Shown: positions 8,527 to 18,569 of the stretch, in pieces | Numbering within the stretch: the stretch's first letter is position 1 | Layout: each line of letters starts with the position of its first letter | Assembly (NCBI GenBank): GCA_900317915.1 | Contig: ONIO01000002.1 | Coordinates: 1 to 64,000 of the forward strand | DNA length: 64,000 bases | Direction of reading: 5' to 3' | DNA from: an uncultured Lachnospiraceae bacterium | GTDB taxonomy: Bacteria; Bacillota; Clostridia; Lachnospirales; Lachnospiraceae | Made by a program: the position numbers and the translations under genes | Notes under the pieces: generated by a model | The model's database searches: none | The model's input: only the letters and a program-made list of their open reading frames with translations | Told to the model about the DNA's origin: nothing

Positions 8527-9540
8527 ATGGAAGAAACAAGTAGAACCGGCGTCCGCCTGAATAAGTATCTCAGTGAAGCTGGTGTGTGTTCTCGCCGTGA
8601 GGCAGATCTTGCAATTGAAGCGGGGGAGGTTATGATCGATGGCCGTGTTGCTGTACTAGGTGATCGTGTACAGGAAGGGGAGACGGTAATCTTTCGTGAG
8701 AAAGTGGTTGAGCACAAGGAGCCAGAAGTATTACTGCTTCTGAATAAGCCACGGGGAATTGTTTGCACAGCAGAGAAAAAAGAGAAGAATAATATCGTTG
8801 ATTATTTAAATTACCCAGTTCGTGTATATCCTGTTGGCCGTTTGGATAAGGATTCAAGAGGACTGATCCTCTTAACAAATCAGGGAGATCTGGTGAATAA
8901 ACTGAATCGTGGTGGCAACTATCACGAGAAGGAATATGTGGTGAAAATTGACCAGGAAGTTACGGCAGACTTTGTTGAGCGTATGTCTCGTGGAGTCTAT
9001 CTGACAGAGCTTCATGTGAAGACTCGCCCATGTAAGGTTTGGAAGACCAGCTATGATACCTTCCACATCATTCTGACACAGGGACTGAATCGTCAGATTC
9101 GTAGAATGTGTGAGATGTGTGGTGTGAATGTAAAGGATCTGCTTCGCATCCGTATTATGGACTTAAATATTGGTGACCTAGAAGAGGGTGCTTACAGAGA
9201 ACTTACGGAGGAAGAGAAGAATCATCTGATTGCCAGTCTGAAGGATTCCTACAGTGATCCAAAGCCATATGGTGAGAGAAAGTCCTATGGTAGACGTCCA
9301 AATGGACACAAGAATGGCGGCTATCGCGGCGGCAATCGTGAGGGTGGCTATAATTACAATAGAGGGAATCGCTCCAATGGCTATAATCGCGAAGGCGGCA
9401 ATCGTGAGGGCGGCTATACCAGAGAGAATCGTTCCAATGGCTACAACCGTGAAGGTGGCAATCGTGAGGGTGGCTACAATTACAATAGAGGAAATCGTTC
9501 CGATGGCTACAATCGCGAATCGCGAAGGCGGCAATCGTGA
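8527..9540 (+). CDS. rluB: RluB-type rRNA pseudouridine synthase with frameshifted repeat tail
   Basis: An S4-domain pseudouridine synthase of the RsuA/RluB/RluE/RluF family. Residues 10-60 are the S4 RNA-binding domain (VRLNKYLSEAGVCSRREAD). The catalytic domain carries GRLDKDSRGL with catalytic aspartate D107, and ends near 235 with LNRQIRRMCEMCGV. By family knowledge it converts a uridine of 23S rRNA to pseudouridine. After residue 240 comes an unusual tail of repeated NREGGYNYNRGNRS-type units. As sequenced, the tail stops at residue 337 because a 7-bp tandem duplication at 9511-9524 shifts the frame. Without it the protein would run to 9853 and reach about 439 residues. The catalytic core is intact, so the enzyme should be active either way. 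Confidence 0.9.
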   Translation: MEETSRTGVRLNKYLSEAGVCSRREADLAIEAGEVMIDGRVAVLGDRVQEGETVIFREKVVEHKEPEVLLLLNKPRGIVCTAEKKEKNNIVDYLNYPVRVYPVGRLDKDSRGLILLTNQGDLVNKLNRGGNYHEKEYVVKIDQEVTADFVERMSRGVYLTELHVKTRPCKVWKTSYDTFHIILTQGLNRQIRRMCEMCGVNVKDLLRIRIMDLNIGDLEEGAYRELTEEEKNHLIASLKDSYSDPKPYGERKSYGRRPNGHKNGGYRGGNREGGYNYNRGNRSNGYNREGGNREGGYTRENRSNGYNREGGNREGGYNYNRGNRSDGYNRESRRRQS

Positions 9541-9780
9541 GGGCGGATACAATTACAATAAAGGGAATCGTTCCGAAAGCTACAACCGCGAAGGTGGTTA
9601 CAATTACAATAGAGAGAATCGCTCCAATGGCTACAATCGTGAGGACGGCCATAATTACAATAGAGGGAATCGCTCCGGAAGCTACAACCGCGAAGGTGGC
9701 TACAATTACAATAGAGAGAACCGCTCCAATGGCTATAACCGTGAAAGCGGCTACAATTACAATAGAGAGAACCGTAGTGG
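9325..9780 (+). repeat. Degenerate tandem repeats encoding an RGG-like N/G/Y/R-rich tail
   Basis: Units of roughly 24-54 bases encode combinations of NREGG, YNYNRGNRS and NGY. They continue past the in-frame stop at 9540 in the +1 frame up to the natural end at 9853 (GDFYGKRDE). The reading frame switches exactly at the duplicated AATCGCG at 9511-9524. Confidence 0.9.
9511..9524 (+). repeat. 7-bp tandem duplication AATCGCG x2 causing a +1 frameshift
   Basis: The bases read AATCGCG AATCGCG AAGGCGG, while sister units in the same array read AATCGCG AAGGCGG. Seven extra bases shift the frame and give the stop at 9538-9540. Removing one copy restores an open frame to 9853. Confidence 0.93.
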
Positions 9781-9853
9781 CAGAAGCTATCAGTCTGGTA
9801 GCTACTCTAATAGAGACCATCATGGTGATTTCTACGGTAAGAGAGACGAATAA
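9541..9853 (+). other. Out-of-frame remainder of the rluB-like tail
   Basis: In the +1 frame this stretch continues the same repeat code, with units such as NREGGYNYNKGNRS, NREDGHNYNRGNRS and NRESGYNYNRENRS. It ends with a short non-repeat tail (YGKRDE) and TAA at 9851-9853. It keeps codon structure and has no start of its own. I read it as the disconnected 3' end of the upstream gene, not as a separate gene. Confidence 0.85.
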
Positions 9854-9881
9854 TAGGATTTGCCGAATAGATAGTGAGTGA

Positions 9882-11891
<2,010 letters not shown>

Positions 11892-11917
11892 GGATCCGTA
11901 TGTCTGGCTTTTGGCCC

Positions 11918-11987
11918 AAGATATAATTTTAAAGATATAACTTAAAAAATATAACTTACAAAATATCATTTACAAAATACAACTTAT
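11918..11987. repeat. AT-rich degenerate 14-bp tandem repeats upstream of metA
   Basis: About five units resembling AAAATATAACTTAC (units at 11931, 11945, 11960 and 11974, plus a weaker one from 11918), with one 15-base unit. They lie 43-112 bases before the metA start, in the space where a promoter would be expected. Confidence 0.6.
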
Positions 11988-12029
11988 AAAAAGAAATAAA
12001 AAAGATTACGAAACAAGGAGGCAGGATCC

Positions 12030-12953
12030 ATGCCGATCTGTACGAAAAATGATTTGCCTGCTAAGGCAATCCTAGAAAATGAGAATATCTTTGTGATGAA
12101 TGAGGAGAGATCCTCTCACCAGGATATTCGTCCCTTAAATATTGCCATTGTGAACCTGATGCCACTAAAGGAAGATACAGAGTTACATCTCTTACGCATG
12201 CTGTCCAATACACCCTTGCAGGTGAATGTGACCTTTCTTGCTATTAAGAGCCATATCTCTAAGAATACCTCCCTCAGCCACTTGAATCAGTTCTATGAGA
12301 CCATCTATGACGTGGAGGATCAGTTCTTTGACGGCATGATTATTACAGGTGCCCCTATTGAATTAATGGAGTTTGAGGAAGTGGATTATTGGCCAGAGAT
12401 TTGCCATATTATGGAGTGGTCAAAGACCCATGTCACCAGCACCCTTCATCTGTGCTGGGGAGCTCAGGCCGGTTTATATTACCACTATGGGATTCAAAAG
12501 AGGACACTGGATCATAAGGTGTTCGGTGTCTATGCCCATAAGGTGTATCACCGCAGAGTGCCTCTGGTTCGAGGCTTTGATGATTACTTCATGGCACCAC
12601 ATTCTCGTAACACAGAGAGTATCTCAGAGGAGATTCGTCACAATAAGGAATTATTGACCCTGGCGGATTCCAACGAGGTCGGGACCTTTTTAGTCATGAA
12701 TGGAGACGGTAGTCAGATCTTCATGATGGGGCATCCGGAGTATGATCGTATGACTCTGGATAAAGAGTATAAGAGAGACCTCGCTAAGGGGTTGGACATC
12801 CGTATGCCGGTGAATTATTACCCAGAGGATAATCCAGAGAAGCGCCCGGTTATGCAGTGGAGAGGACATGCCAATACCCTCTACACAAACTGGCTCAATT
12901 ATTATGTCTATCAGGCAACCCCTTACATCTTCTTAGGTAAGGAAACCAAATGA
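12030..12953 (+). CDS. metA: Homoserine O-acetyltransferase, MetA type
   Basis: A 307-residue MetA/HTS-family acyltransferase, activating homoserine for methionine synthesis. The catalytic residues are in canonical positions: C142 (LCWGAQ), H235 and E237 (GHPEYD). Residue 111 is glutamate (GAPIELMEF). Published work on MetA from Bacillus cereus shows that E111 favours acetyl-CoA, while glycine at this site (as in E. coli) favours succinyl-CoA. I therefore call the acetyltransferase despite the traditional succinyltransferase name. AAGGAGG precedes the ATG. No S-box/SAM riboswitch is visible in the 138-base upstream space. A bidirectional terminator separates it from convergent argG. Confidence 0.93.
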   Translation: MPICTKNDLPAKAILENENIFVMNEERSSHQDIRPLNIAIVNLMPLKEDTELHLLRMLSNTPLQVNVTFLAIKSHISKNTSLSHLNQFYETIYDVEDQFFDGMIITGAPIELMEFEEVDYWPEICHIMEWSKTHVTSTLHLCWGAQAGLYYHYGIQKRTLDHKVFGVYAHKVYHRRVPLVRGFDDYFMAPHSRNTESISEEIRHNKELLTLADSNEVGTFLVMNGDGSQIFMMGHPEYDRMTLDKEYKRDLAKGLDIRMPVNYYPEDNPEKRPVMQWRGHANTLYTNWLNYYVYQATPYIFLGKETK

Positions 12954-12962
12954 TCAAAAAAG

Positions 12963-12991
12963 AAGGAGTTCCCGTTATAGGAACTCCTTTT
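12963..12991. terminator. Bidirectional terminator between metA and argG
   Basis: AAGGAGTTCC pairs with GGAACTCCTT around a 7-base loop. TTTT follows on the + strand and a run of A (T on the minus strand) precedes it, so it can serve both convergent genes. Confidence 0.88.
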
Positions 12992-12995
12992 CTAG

Positions 12996-13007
12996 TAAAT
13001 GTAAACC
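12996..13007 (+). repeat. Dispersed motif copy TAAATGTAAACC (3' of argG)
   Basis: An exact copy of the recurrent 12-mer, followed by AA. It lies five bases beyond the argG stop codon and just after the metA/argG terminator. Confidence 0.8.
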
Positions 13008-13012
13008 AATCT

Positions 13013-14245
13013 CTACTTGGTCTGATTCTTTTCTTCTACTTCCTGCATCTTCATTGCACGAACCTTCAGCGGAAGACCGAAGAGTGTAATAAAACCTTCT
13101 GCATCATGGTGGTCATACATATCACCTGTTGTAAAGGATGCAAGGGACTCATTGTAGAGAGAGTATGGGCTTGTTTCGCCAGCCTTGATGATATTGCCCT
13201 TATAGAGCTTGAATTTCACCTCACCAGTGACGTACTTCTGGGTGGATTTTACAAAAGCTTCGATGGCCTCACGAAGAGGAGTGAACCACTTACCTTCGTA
13301 GACAACCTGAGCCAGGCGATTGCCCAGATCCTTTTTAACAGCCATCGTCTCACGGTCTAGAATCAGCTCTTCTAACTGCTTATGAGCTTCCATAAGGATG
13401 GTTCCGCCAGGAGTCTCATAGACACCACGGGACTTCATACCTACGACACGGTTCTCTACGATATCGATGATACCAATACCATGCTTACCGCCAAGACGGT
13501 TCAACTCACGGATGATATCAGCAACCTTCATCTTCTTACCATTCACAGAGACAGGGACACCAGCCTCGAAGGCCATGGTGACATATTCGCCCTCGTCAGG
13601 GGCCTCCTCAGGCCTTGTGGTAAGCACTAAAAGGTGGCTATAATCAGGCTCATTACCCGGATCCTCTAATTCCAATCCCTCGTGGGAGATATGCCAGAGA
13701 TTACGGTCACGGCTATAGGACTGATCTACGGAGAATGGGAGATGGATACCATGGGCATGGCAGTAGTCAATCTCATCCTGACGAGAACCAATCTTCCACT
13801 TGTCATCACGCCAAGGAGCAATGATCTTAATATCGGGAGCCAGAGCCTTGATACCTAATTCAAAACGAATCTGGTCATTTCCCTTACCGGTTGCACCATG
13901 ACAGATGGCAACAGCCCCTTCCTTACGTGCAATTTCAACCAGCTTCTTAGCAATGCCAGGCCTTGCCATAGAAGTACCCAGAAGGTACTTATTCTCATAG
14001 ACTGCGTCTGCCATTACACAAGGAACAATATAGTCCTCTGCGAATTCATCTGTGATGTCTTCGATGTAGAGCTTGGTAGCGCCACACATCTTCGCACGTT
14101 CCTGTAGACCGTCTAGCTCTTCGCCCTGTCCGCAGTCTACGCAGCAGCAGACAACGTCATAATTATAGGTCTCCTTCAGCCATGGAATAATGGCTGTGGT
14201 GTCGAGACCGCCTGAATATGCGAGTATTACTTTTTCTTTTGCCAT
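13013..14245 (-). CDS. argG: Argininosuccinate synthase
   Basis: A 410-residue enzyme joining citrulline and aspartate with ATP to argininosuccinate. The N-type ATP pyrophosphatase P-loop is at residues 9-15 (AYSGGLDTT). The citrulline/aspartate-site segments SMARPGIAKK, CHGATGKGNDQ and YSRDRNLWHIS are present, and length matches the family. Its Shine-Dalgarno (AAGAGG on the minus strand) lies about 7 bases upstream. It is transcribed away from the GNAT-argJ-argB-argD genes across a 350-base control region. argH is not seen in the window. A possible promoter is noted at 14352-14380. Confidence 0.96.
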   Translation of the reverse strand: MAKEKVILAYSGGLDTTAIIPWLKETYNYDVVCCCVDCGQGEELDGLQERAKMCGATKLYIEDITDEFAEDYIVPCVMADAVYENKYLLGTSMARPGIAKKLVEIARKEGAVAICHGATGKGNDQIRFELGIKALAPDIKIIAPWRDDKWKIGSRQDEIDYCHAHGIHLPFSVDQSYSRDRNLWHISHEGLELEDPGNEPDYSHLLVLTTRPEEAPDEGEYVTMAFEAGVPVSVNGKKMKVADIIRELNRLGGKHGIGIIDIVENRVVGMKSRGVYETPGGTILMEAHKQLEELILDRETMAVKKDLGNRLAQVVYEGKWFTPLREAIEAFVKSTQKYVTGEVKFKLYKGNIIKAGETSPYSLYNESLASFTTGDMYDHHDAEGFITLFGLPLKVRAMKMQEVEEKNQTK

Positions 14246-14351
14246 GTTTTTTCCTCTTTTCTTTTTTCCAGATTGTAGCTTCCCTTAGGATGGGATTCTA
14301 TTGAAATAAGAATTCACACAATTTCCTTGAGGTGAATCAACAGCTGACTTG

Positions 14352-14380
14352 AATATACACCACACATCCGCCATAAGCAA
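14352..14380 (-). promoter_or_regulatory. Candidate argG promoter
   Basis: On the minus strand TTGCTT (14380-14375), a 17-base spacer and TATATT (14357-14352) fit sigma-A spacing. It lies about 110 bases before the argG start. Confidence 0.45.
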
Positions 14381-14388
14381 GTGATAAT

Positions 14389-14418
14389 TTATGCAAATAT
14401 ATATGCATAAAAATAAAT
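14389..14418. promoter_or_regulatory. Candidate ArgR/AhrC-type operator
   Basis: TTATGCA, 8 bases, TGCATAA form an inverted repeat at 14389-14410. The overlapping stretch 14402-14418 (TATGCATAAAAATAAAT) resembles the Bacillus ARG box CATGAATAAAAATTCAA at about 12 of 17 positions. It sits next to the candidate argG -35. Regulation by arginine is inferred. Confidence 0.4.
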
Positions 14419-14562
14419 ACATTAAGAATAACTAATGAAAAATAGATTGAATACCTAAAGACTGGAATGTATAATAATACAAAGGTCAAGAAGGAAAATG
14501 ATTGGAAATATTTCTGACGAAGGACTATACTTGATTTAGATTGTCAGATTAATTACGTTTGT

Positions 14563-14574
14563 GGTCTACATTTA
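14563..14574 (-). repeat. Dispersed motif copy (GGTCTACATTTA) before the GNAT gene
   Basis: The reverse complement reads TAAATGTAGACC, the G variant of the recurrent 12-mer. It ends 21 bases before the start codon at 14596. Confidence 0.75.
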
Positions 14575-14595
14575 GGAAAAAGAAAAGAGAAGACA

Positions 14596-15057
14596 ATGGC
14601 ATATGAAGATTATACAATTCGTCCAATGACCCTAGAGGACTATGATAAGGTTTATAACCTTTGGATGGGGATTCATGGATTCGGCATCCGTTCCGTGGAT
14701 GATTCCTATGAGGGAGTAGAGCGTTTCCTGAAGCGAAATCCATCCTGTAGTGTGGTGGCCCTCCATGGAGAAGAGATTGTAGGGTCTATTCTAGCAGGAC
14801 ACGATGGTAGAACCGCCTGTCTCTACCATGTATGTGTCCGAGAGGATTTTCGGAAAAAGGGCATCGGTAAGGCCATGGTGACAGCTTGCATGCGCGCCTT
14901 GCAGGAGGAACATGTATCGAAGATTTCTTTGGTGGCATTTCAGAATAATATTATAGGAAATGAGTTCTGGAATGCAGAGGGCTGGACCAAGCGGACCGAT
15001 GTGAATAAATATGAATTTATATTAAATGAGGATAACATTACGAGATTTAACGCCTAA
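14596..15057 (+). CDS. GNAT family N-acetyltransferase
   Basis: A 153-residue acetyltransferase. The acetyl-CoA-binding motif A is clear at about residues 81-95 (VCVREDFRKKGIGKAMV), and the C-terminal GNEFWNAEGWTKR corresponds to motif B (FYxxxGF type). The substrate cannot be told from sequence. It is the first gene of the plus-strand arginine group, 68 bases before argJ. That raises the possibility of an amino acid substrate such as glutamate, but this is inference, because ArgJ can itself make N-acetylglutamate. AAAGAGAAG is the probable Shine-Dalgarno. Confidence 0.88.
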   Translation: MAYEDYTIRPMTLEDYDKVYNLWMGIHGFGIRSVDDSYEGVERFLKRNPSCSVVALHGEEIVGSILAGHDGRTACLYHVCVREDFRKKGIGKAMVTACMRALQEEHVSKISLVAFQNNIIGNEFWNAEGWTKRTDVNKYEFILNEDNITRFNA

Positions 15058-15125
15058 TGGGTATAGCAAGAAGATACCTAGAAGATGGTTCTAAAGACAG
15101 AAGATAGACAGAAGGGATCAATCAG

Positions 15126-16349
15126 ATGATTAAAATCGATGGTGGAGTTACAAGTGCCAAGGGATTTCAGGCAGCACATACAGGAGCAGGGATTAAGTAT
15201 AGCGGAAGAGATGATATGGCAATGATCTATAGTGAATTGCCATGCCGGACGGCTGGCACCTATACCAAGAATGTGGTAAAGGCAGCTCCAGTTCAGTTTG
15301 ATCGTATGCGTACCGATAATACTGGGAATATCCACGCAGTGGTTGTGAATGCAGGTATTGCCAATGCTTGTACTGGAGCCCTGGGATTAAAGTGCTGTCA
15401 GGAGACGGCAGATGTAACAGCAGAGGCTCTAGGGGTTCGCTCTGACTCTATTCTGGTGGCATCCACCGGTGTGATTGGCTTCCAACTTCCTATGGATAAG
15501 GTGGCAGCAGGCGTGCAGGCCATGGTACCAATCCTGTCAGACAGTAGAGAAGCAGGCCACCTGGCAGCTGAGGCCATTATGACTACGGATACCAAGCCTA
15601 AGGAATCTGCAGTGACCTTTGAGATTCAGGGGCGTACTTGTACCCTGGGCGGCATGACGAAGGGCGCTGGCATGATCCACCCCAATATGGGCACCATGCT
15701 TTGCTTTCTAACCACGGACTGTGAGATTGAGAAGTGGGCCCTTATGGATGCCCTAAAGGACGCAGTGAAGGATTCTTTTAATATGGTTTCTGTGGACGGA
15801 GATACTTCCACCAATGACACCTGTATTGTTTTATCCAATGGTGCCGCAGAGAATCCCCTGATTACCAGAGAGTCAGAGGATTATAGCATCTTCTTAGAAG
15901 CCATTCGTACAGTCACTAAGGATCTGGCGAAGCAAATGGCAGCAGATGGAGAGGGCGCTTCCCGTCTCTTTGAGGCAAAGGTCATCCATGCAGCAAGTGA
16001 AAAGGATGCGAGAGTCTTAGCAAAGTCAGTCATCACATCGAATCTGACGAAGGCAGCTATCTTCGGTAAGGATGCAAACTGGGGCCGAATCCTCTGTGCC
16101 TTAGGCTATTCTGGAGTGAATTTTGATCCAGAGCGTGTGGATCTAACCTTTGTCAGTGATAAGGGCCAGATTCAATTGATTGAAAACGGTGTGGCACTGG
16201 ATTACAGCGAGGATTTGGCGACAGAGATTCTATCCTCTGATGCCGTGACTTGTATTTGTGATATGAAGCAGGGAGAGGATACGGCCACTGCCTGGGGCTG
16301 TGACTTGACCTACGATTATGTGAAAATCAACGCGGATTACCGCAGCTGA
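15126..16349 (+). CDS. argJ: Bifunctional glutamate N-acetyltransferase/ornithine acetyltransferase
   Basis: A 407-residue ArgJ precursor. It moves the acetyl group from N-acetylornithine to glutamate and, in bifunctional members, also acetylates glutamate with acetyl-CoA. It self-cleaves before a threonine nucleophile; here T190 in [11 protein letters not shown] is the predicted cleavage residue, with the upstream KGAGMI segment also conserved. The dimer/active-site stretch [12 protein letters not shown] is present, and [15 protein letters not shown] lies near the C-terminus. Length is usual. It begins the argJ-argB-argD series. argC is not next to it, so the reductase step must be encoded elsewhere. 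Confidence 0.96.
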   Translation: MIKIDGGVTSAKGFQAAHTGAGIKYSGRDDMAMIYSELPCRTAGTYTKNVVKAAPVQFDRMRTDNTGNIHAVVVNAGIANACTGALGLKCCQETADVTAEALGVRSDSILVASTGVIGFQLPMDKVAAGVQAMVPILSDSREAGHLAAEAIMTTDTKPKESAVTFEIQGRTCTLGGMTKGAGMIHPNMGTMLCFLTTDCEIEKWALMDALKDAVKDSFNMVSVDGDTSTNDTCIVLSNGAAENPLITRESEDYSIFLEAIRTVTKDLAKQMAADGEGASRLFEAKVIHAASEKDARVLAKSVITSNLTKAAIFGKDANWGRILCALGYSGVNFDPERVDLTFVSDKGQIQLIENGVALDYSEDLATEILSSDAVTCICDMKQGEDTATAWGCDLTYDYVKINADYRS

Positions 16350-16355
16350 TAGATG

Positions 16356-16379
16356 GGTTTACCTTTATAAATGTAAACC
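16356..16379. repeat. Palindromic dispersed-motif element between argJ and argB
   Basis: GGTTTACCTTTA is directly joined to TAAATGTAAACC. The two 12-base arms are reverse complements except for one position, making a 24-bp near-perfect palindrome six bases after the argJ stop. Confidence 0.85.
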
Positions 16380-16392
16380 AAGGGAAAACAAC

Positions 16393-16417
16393 CTGCAGAC
16401 AGGAAAGTTTTCTGCAG
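16393..16417. repeat. Second hairpin in the argJ-argB spacer
   Basis: CTGCAGA, an 11-base loop, then TCTGCAG. There is no T-tract. It lies 31-55 bases before the argB start. Confidence 0.6.
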
Positions 16418-16447
16418 CAGTTGAATGGAAAAGAAAAAGAGGACAAT

Positions 16448-17344
16448 ATGGACAAGAATATGCAGGAAAGTATGGAGAAAGCCAATGTGCTGATTGAGGC
16501 GCTGCCCTATATCCAACGCTTTAATCGTAAGATTATTGTCATCAAGTACGGCGGCTCGGCAATGGTGGATGAGGAATTAAAGCAGCACGTCATCCAGGAT
16601 GTAACCCTTCTGAAGCTGGTTGGTTTCAAGCCCATTATCGTACACGGCGGCGGTAAGGAGATCAGTAAATGGGTGAAGAAGGCTGGTATGGTTCCAGAAT
16701 TCGTAAATGGCCTTCGTAAAACTGATGCAGCCACCATGGAAGTGGCGGAGATGGTTCTGAATCGTGTGAATAAATCCCTTGTTCAGATGGTGCAGGCCTT
16801 AGGAGTGAATGCCGTAGGTATCTCAGGTAAGGACGGCGGCCTCTTAAAGGTGGAAAAGAAGCTTTCGGATGGACAGGATATCGGATATGTAGGGGAGGTT
16901 AAGGAAGTAAATCCCAAGATCCTAGAGGACCTATTAGAGAAGGACTTCTTACCAATTGTTTGCCCGATTGGAATCGATGATGCTTTCGAAACCTATAATA
17001 TCAATGCCGATGATGCAGCCTGCGCTATTGCAAAGGCTCTAAAGGCAGAGAAGCTCGCCTTTCTTACCGATATCGAAGGGGTATGTAAGGATCCTAAGGA
17101 TAAGTCCACACTGATCTCTGAATTGACTGTAGATGAAGCGAGAGCCCTGATCAGTGATGGCTTTGTCCAGGGTGGTATGCTTCCGAAACTGAATAATTGT
17201 ATTGATGCTATCGAGGCAGGAGTTAATCGGGTACATATCCTGGATGGACGTATCGCTCATTGCATCCTCCTTGAGATCTTCACCAATCGTGGTATCGGAA
17301 CGGCTTTGATCGGTAATGATGCTCTTCGCTACAGCGGAGAATAA
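16448..17344 (+). CDS. argB: Acetylglutamate kinase
   Basis: The ATG at 16448 (AGAGGA 5 bases upstream) is preferred to an in-frame TTG at 16421; the product is 298 residues, the family size. It phosphorylates N-acetylglutamate, the committed step of arginine synthesis. Amino acid kinase motifs are present: [20 protein letters not shown], the N-acetylglutamate-site [20 protein letters not shown] and QGGMLPKL. An N-terminal helix (residues 3-20) is of the type found in arginine-sensitive hexameric kinases, so feedback inhibition is plausible. argD follows after 13 bases. Confidence 0.95.
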   Translation: MDKNMQESMEKANVLIEALPYIQRFNRKIIVIKYGGSAMVDEELKQHVIQDVTLLKLVGFKPIIVHGGGKEISKWVKKAGMVPEFVNGLRKTDAATMEVAEMVLNRVNKSLVQMVQALGVNAVGISGKDGGLLKVEKKLSDGQDIGYVGEVKEVNPKILEDLLEKDFLPIVCPIGIDDAFETYNINADDAACAIAKALKAEKLAFLTDIEGVCKDPKDKSTLISELTVDEARALISDGFVQGGMLPKLNNCIDAIEAGVNRVHILDGRIAHCILLEIFTNRGIGTALIGNDALRYSGE

Positions 17345-17357
17345 GGAGGATAAGGGA

Positions 17358-18548
17358 ATGGAGAAAAAAGAGTATATCAATCGTGCTGAAGGAGTCATGC
17401 TTCATGTCTATAATCGCTTTCCTGTGGTCTTCGATCATGGCAATGGGATGTACCTCTATGATACGGACGGGAAAAAGTATCTAGACTTTGGCTCTGGCAT
17501 CGGTGTCATGGCATTGGGCTATAATGTAGCAGAATTAAATCAGACTTTAAAAAAACAGATTGATAAGTTAACCCACACCAGTAATCTCTATTATCATGTG
17601 CCAATGATTGAAGCTGCAGAGAAGATTACGAAGATGTCTGGCATGGATCAGGTCTTCTTTACCAATTCTGGAGCAGAGGCCATAGAGGGTGCGATTAAGG
17701 TTGCAAAAAAGTATGCCTATAAAAGGGATGGACATGCAGGTCATGAAGTGGTTGCTATGCAGCATAGCTTCCATGGACGTACAGTGGGAGCATTATCTGC
17801 CACAGGAACGGATCACTATCGAGAGCCCTTTTATCCGCTCATGGGTGGTGTAAGCTTCGCAGAATTCAATGATTTTGATTCGGTGAAAAAGGCTGTGAAT
17901 GAGAATACCTGTGCCATTCTCCTAGAACCTGTCCAGGGAGAGGGTGGTATCTACCCGGCAGATCCAGAGTTCTTACAAGAAGTGAGAGGTCTGTGTGATG
18001 AGAAGGATATCCTATTAATTTTCGATGAGATCCAGTGCGGCATGGGCCGAACAGGAAGCCTCTTTGCCTATCAAAAGTATGGTGTGAAGCCAGATATTCT
18101 AACCTCTGCTAAGGCTTTGGGCTGCGGTGTGCCGGTGGGTGCTTTCTTAGTAACAGAGAAGGTGGCGAAGAACTCCCTAGAACCAGGAGACCATGGAACG
18201 ACCTATGGTGGCAATCCCCTTGTCTGTGCATCCGTATCTAAGGTATGTGATTTGATGGAGAAGTATCAGATTCCAAATCATGTAAAGGAAAAGACCCCGT
18301 ACTTAGAGGCCGCCCTAGATAAACTGGTTCAGAAGAAGCCATGGCTCTTAGGTCGCCGGGGTATGGGTTATATGCAGGGATTGATTCTAGATTCTAGTAT
18401 CCCTGTTGGAAGTGTGGTGCAGAAGGCACTGGATAACGGGTTAATTATCCTGTCTGCCAGTGGGAATGTCATCCGACTCTTACCTCCACTCATTGCAGAG
18501 GAGAAGGAGATCGATGAGATGATTCGTATCTTAGATAAGATTTTATAA
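17358..18548 (+). CDS. argD: Acetylornithine aminotransferase
   Basis: The start at 17358 follows AAGGAGG by 8 bases and gives 396 residues. A longer in-frame start at 17316 would overlap argB and is less likely. This class III PLP aminotransferase converts N-acetylglutamate semialdehyde to N-acetylornithine. Family features are FTNSGAEAIEGAIKVAK, SFHGRT, LLIFDEIQCGMGRTG with the PLP-ring aspartate, and the PLP lysine K252 (TSAKALG). Related gamma-aminobutyrate or ornithine aminotransferases are possible, but position after argJ and argB supports ArgD. It converges on hypA with a 21-base gap and no obvious terminator. Confidence 0.94.
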   Translation: MEKKEYINRAEGVMLHVYNRFPVVFDHGNGMYLYDTDGKKYLDFGSGIGVMALGYNVAELNQTLKKQIDKLTHTSNLYYHVPMIEAAEKITKMSGMDQVFFTNSGAEAIEGAIKVAKKYAYKRDGHAGHEVVAMQHSFHGRTVGALSATGTDHYREPFYPLMGGVSFAEFNDFDSVKKAVNENTCAILLEPVQGEGGIYPADPEFLQEVRGLCDEKDILLIFDEIQCGMGRTGSLFAYQKYGVKPDILTSAKALGCGVPVGAFLVTEKVAKNSLEPGDHGTTYGGNPLVCASVSKVCDLMEKYQIPNHVKEKTPYLEAALDKLVQKKPWLLGRRGMGYMQGLILDSSIPVGSVVQKALDNGLIILSASGNVIRLLPPLIAEEKEIDEMIRILDKIL

Positions 18549-18569
18549 TAGACTTTTCGATACAGCCCT

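Larger units (their letters stand above)
14246..14595. other. 350-base divergent control region between argG and the GNAT gene
   Basis: AT-rich and without a convincing gene. It holds a candidate argG promoter (14352-14380), an adjacent inverted repeat resembling an arginine-regulator site (14389-14410), and a dispersed motif copy at 14563-14574 just before the GNAT gene. No T-box or riboswitch pattern was recognised. Confidence 0.6.

Noticed and set aside
9254..9540. Separate gene in the +1 frame overlapping the rluB tail
   Set aside because: Its first half is a non-repeat shadow of the true frame, and only after the 7-bp duplication does it read as the tail. It is best explained as the continuation of rluB after a frameshift.
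11892..12029. SAM (S-box) riboswitch before metA
   Set aside because: The space is short, AT-rich and lacks the conserved S-box core; only degenerate 14-bp repeats and the ribosome-binding site are visible.
12950..13360. Plus-strand frame of 136 codons after metA
   Set aside because: It lies almost wholly antisense within argG and crosses a terminator hairpin.
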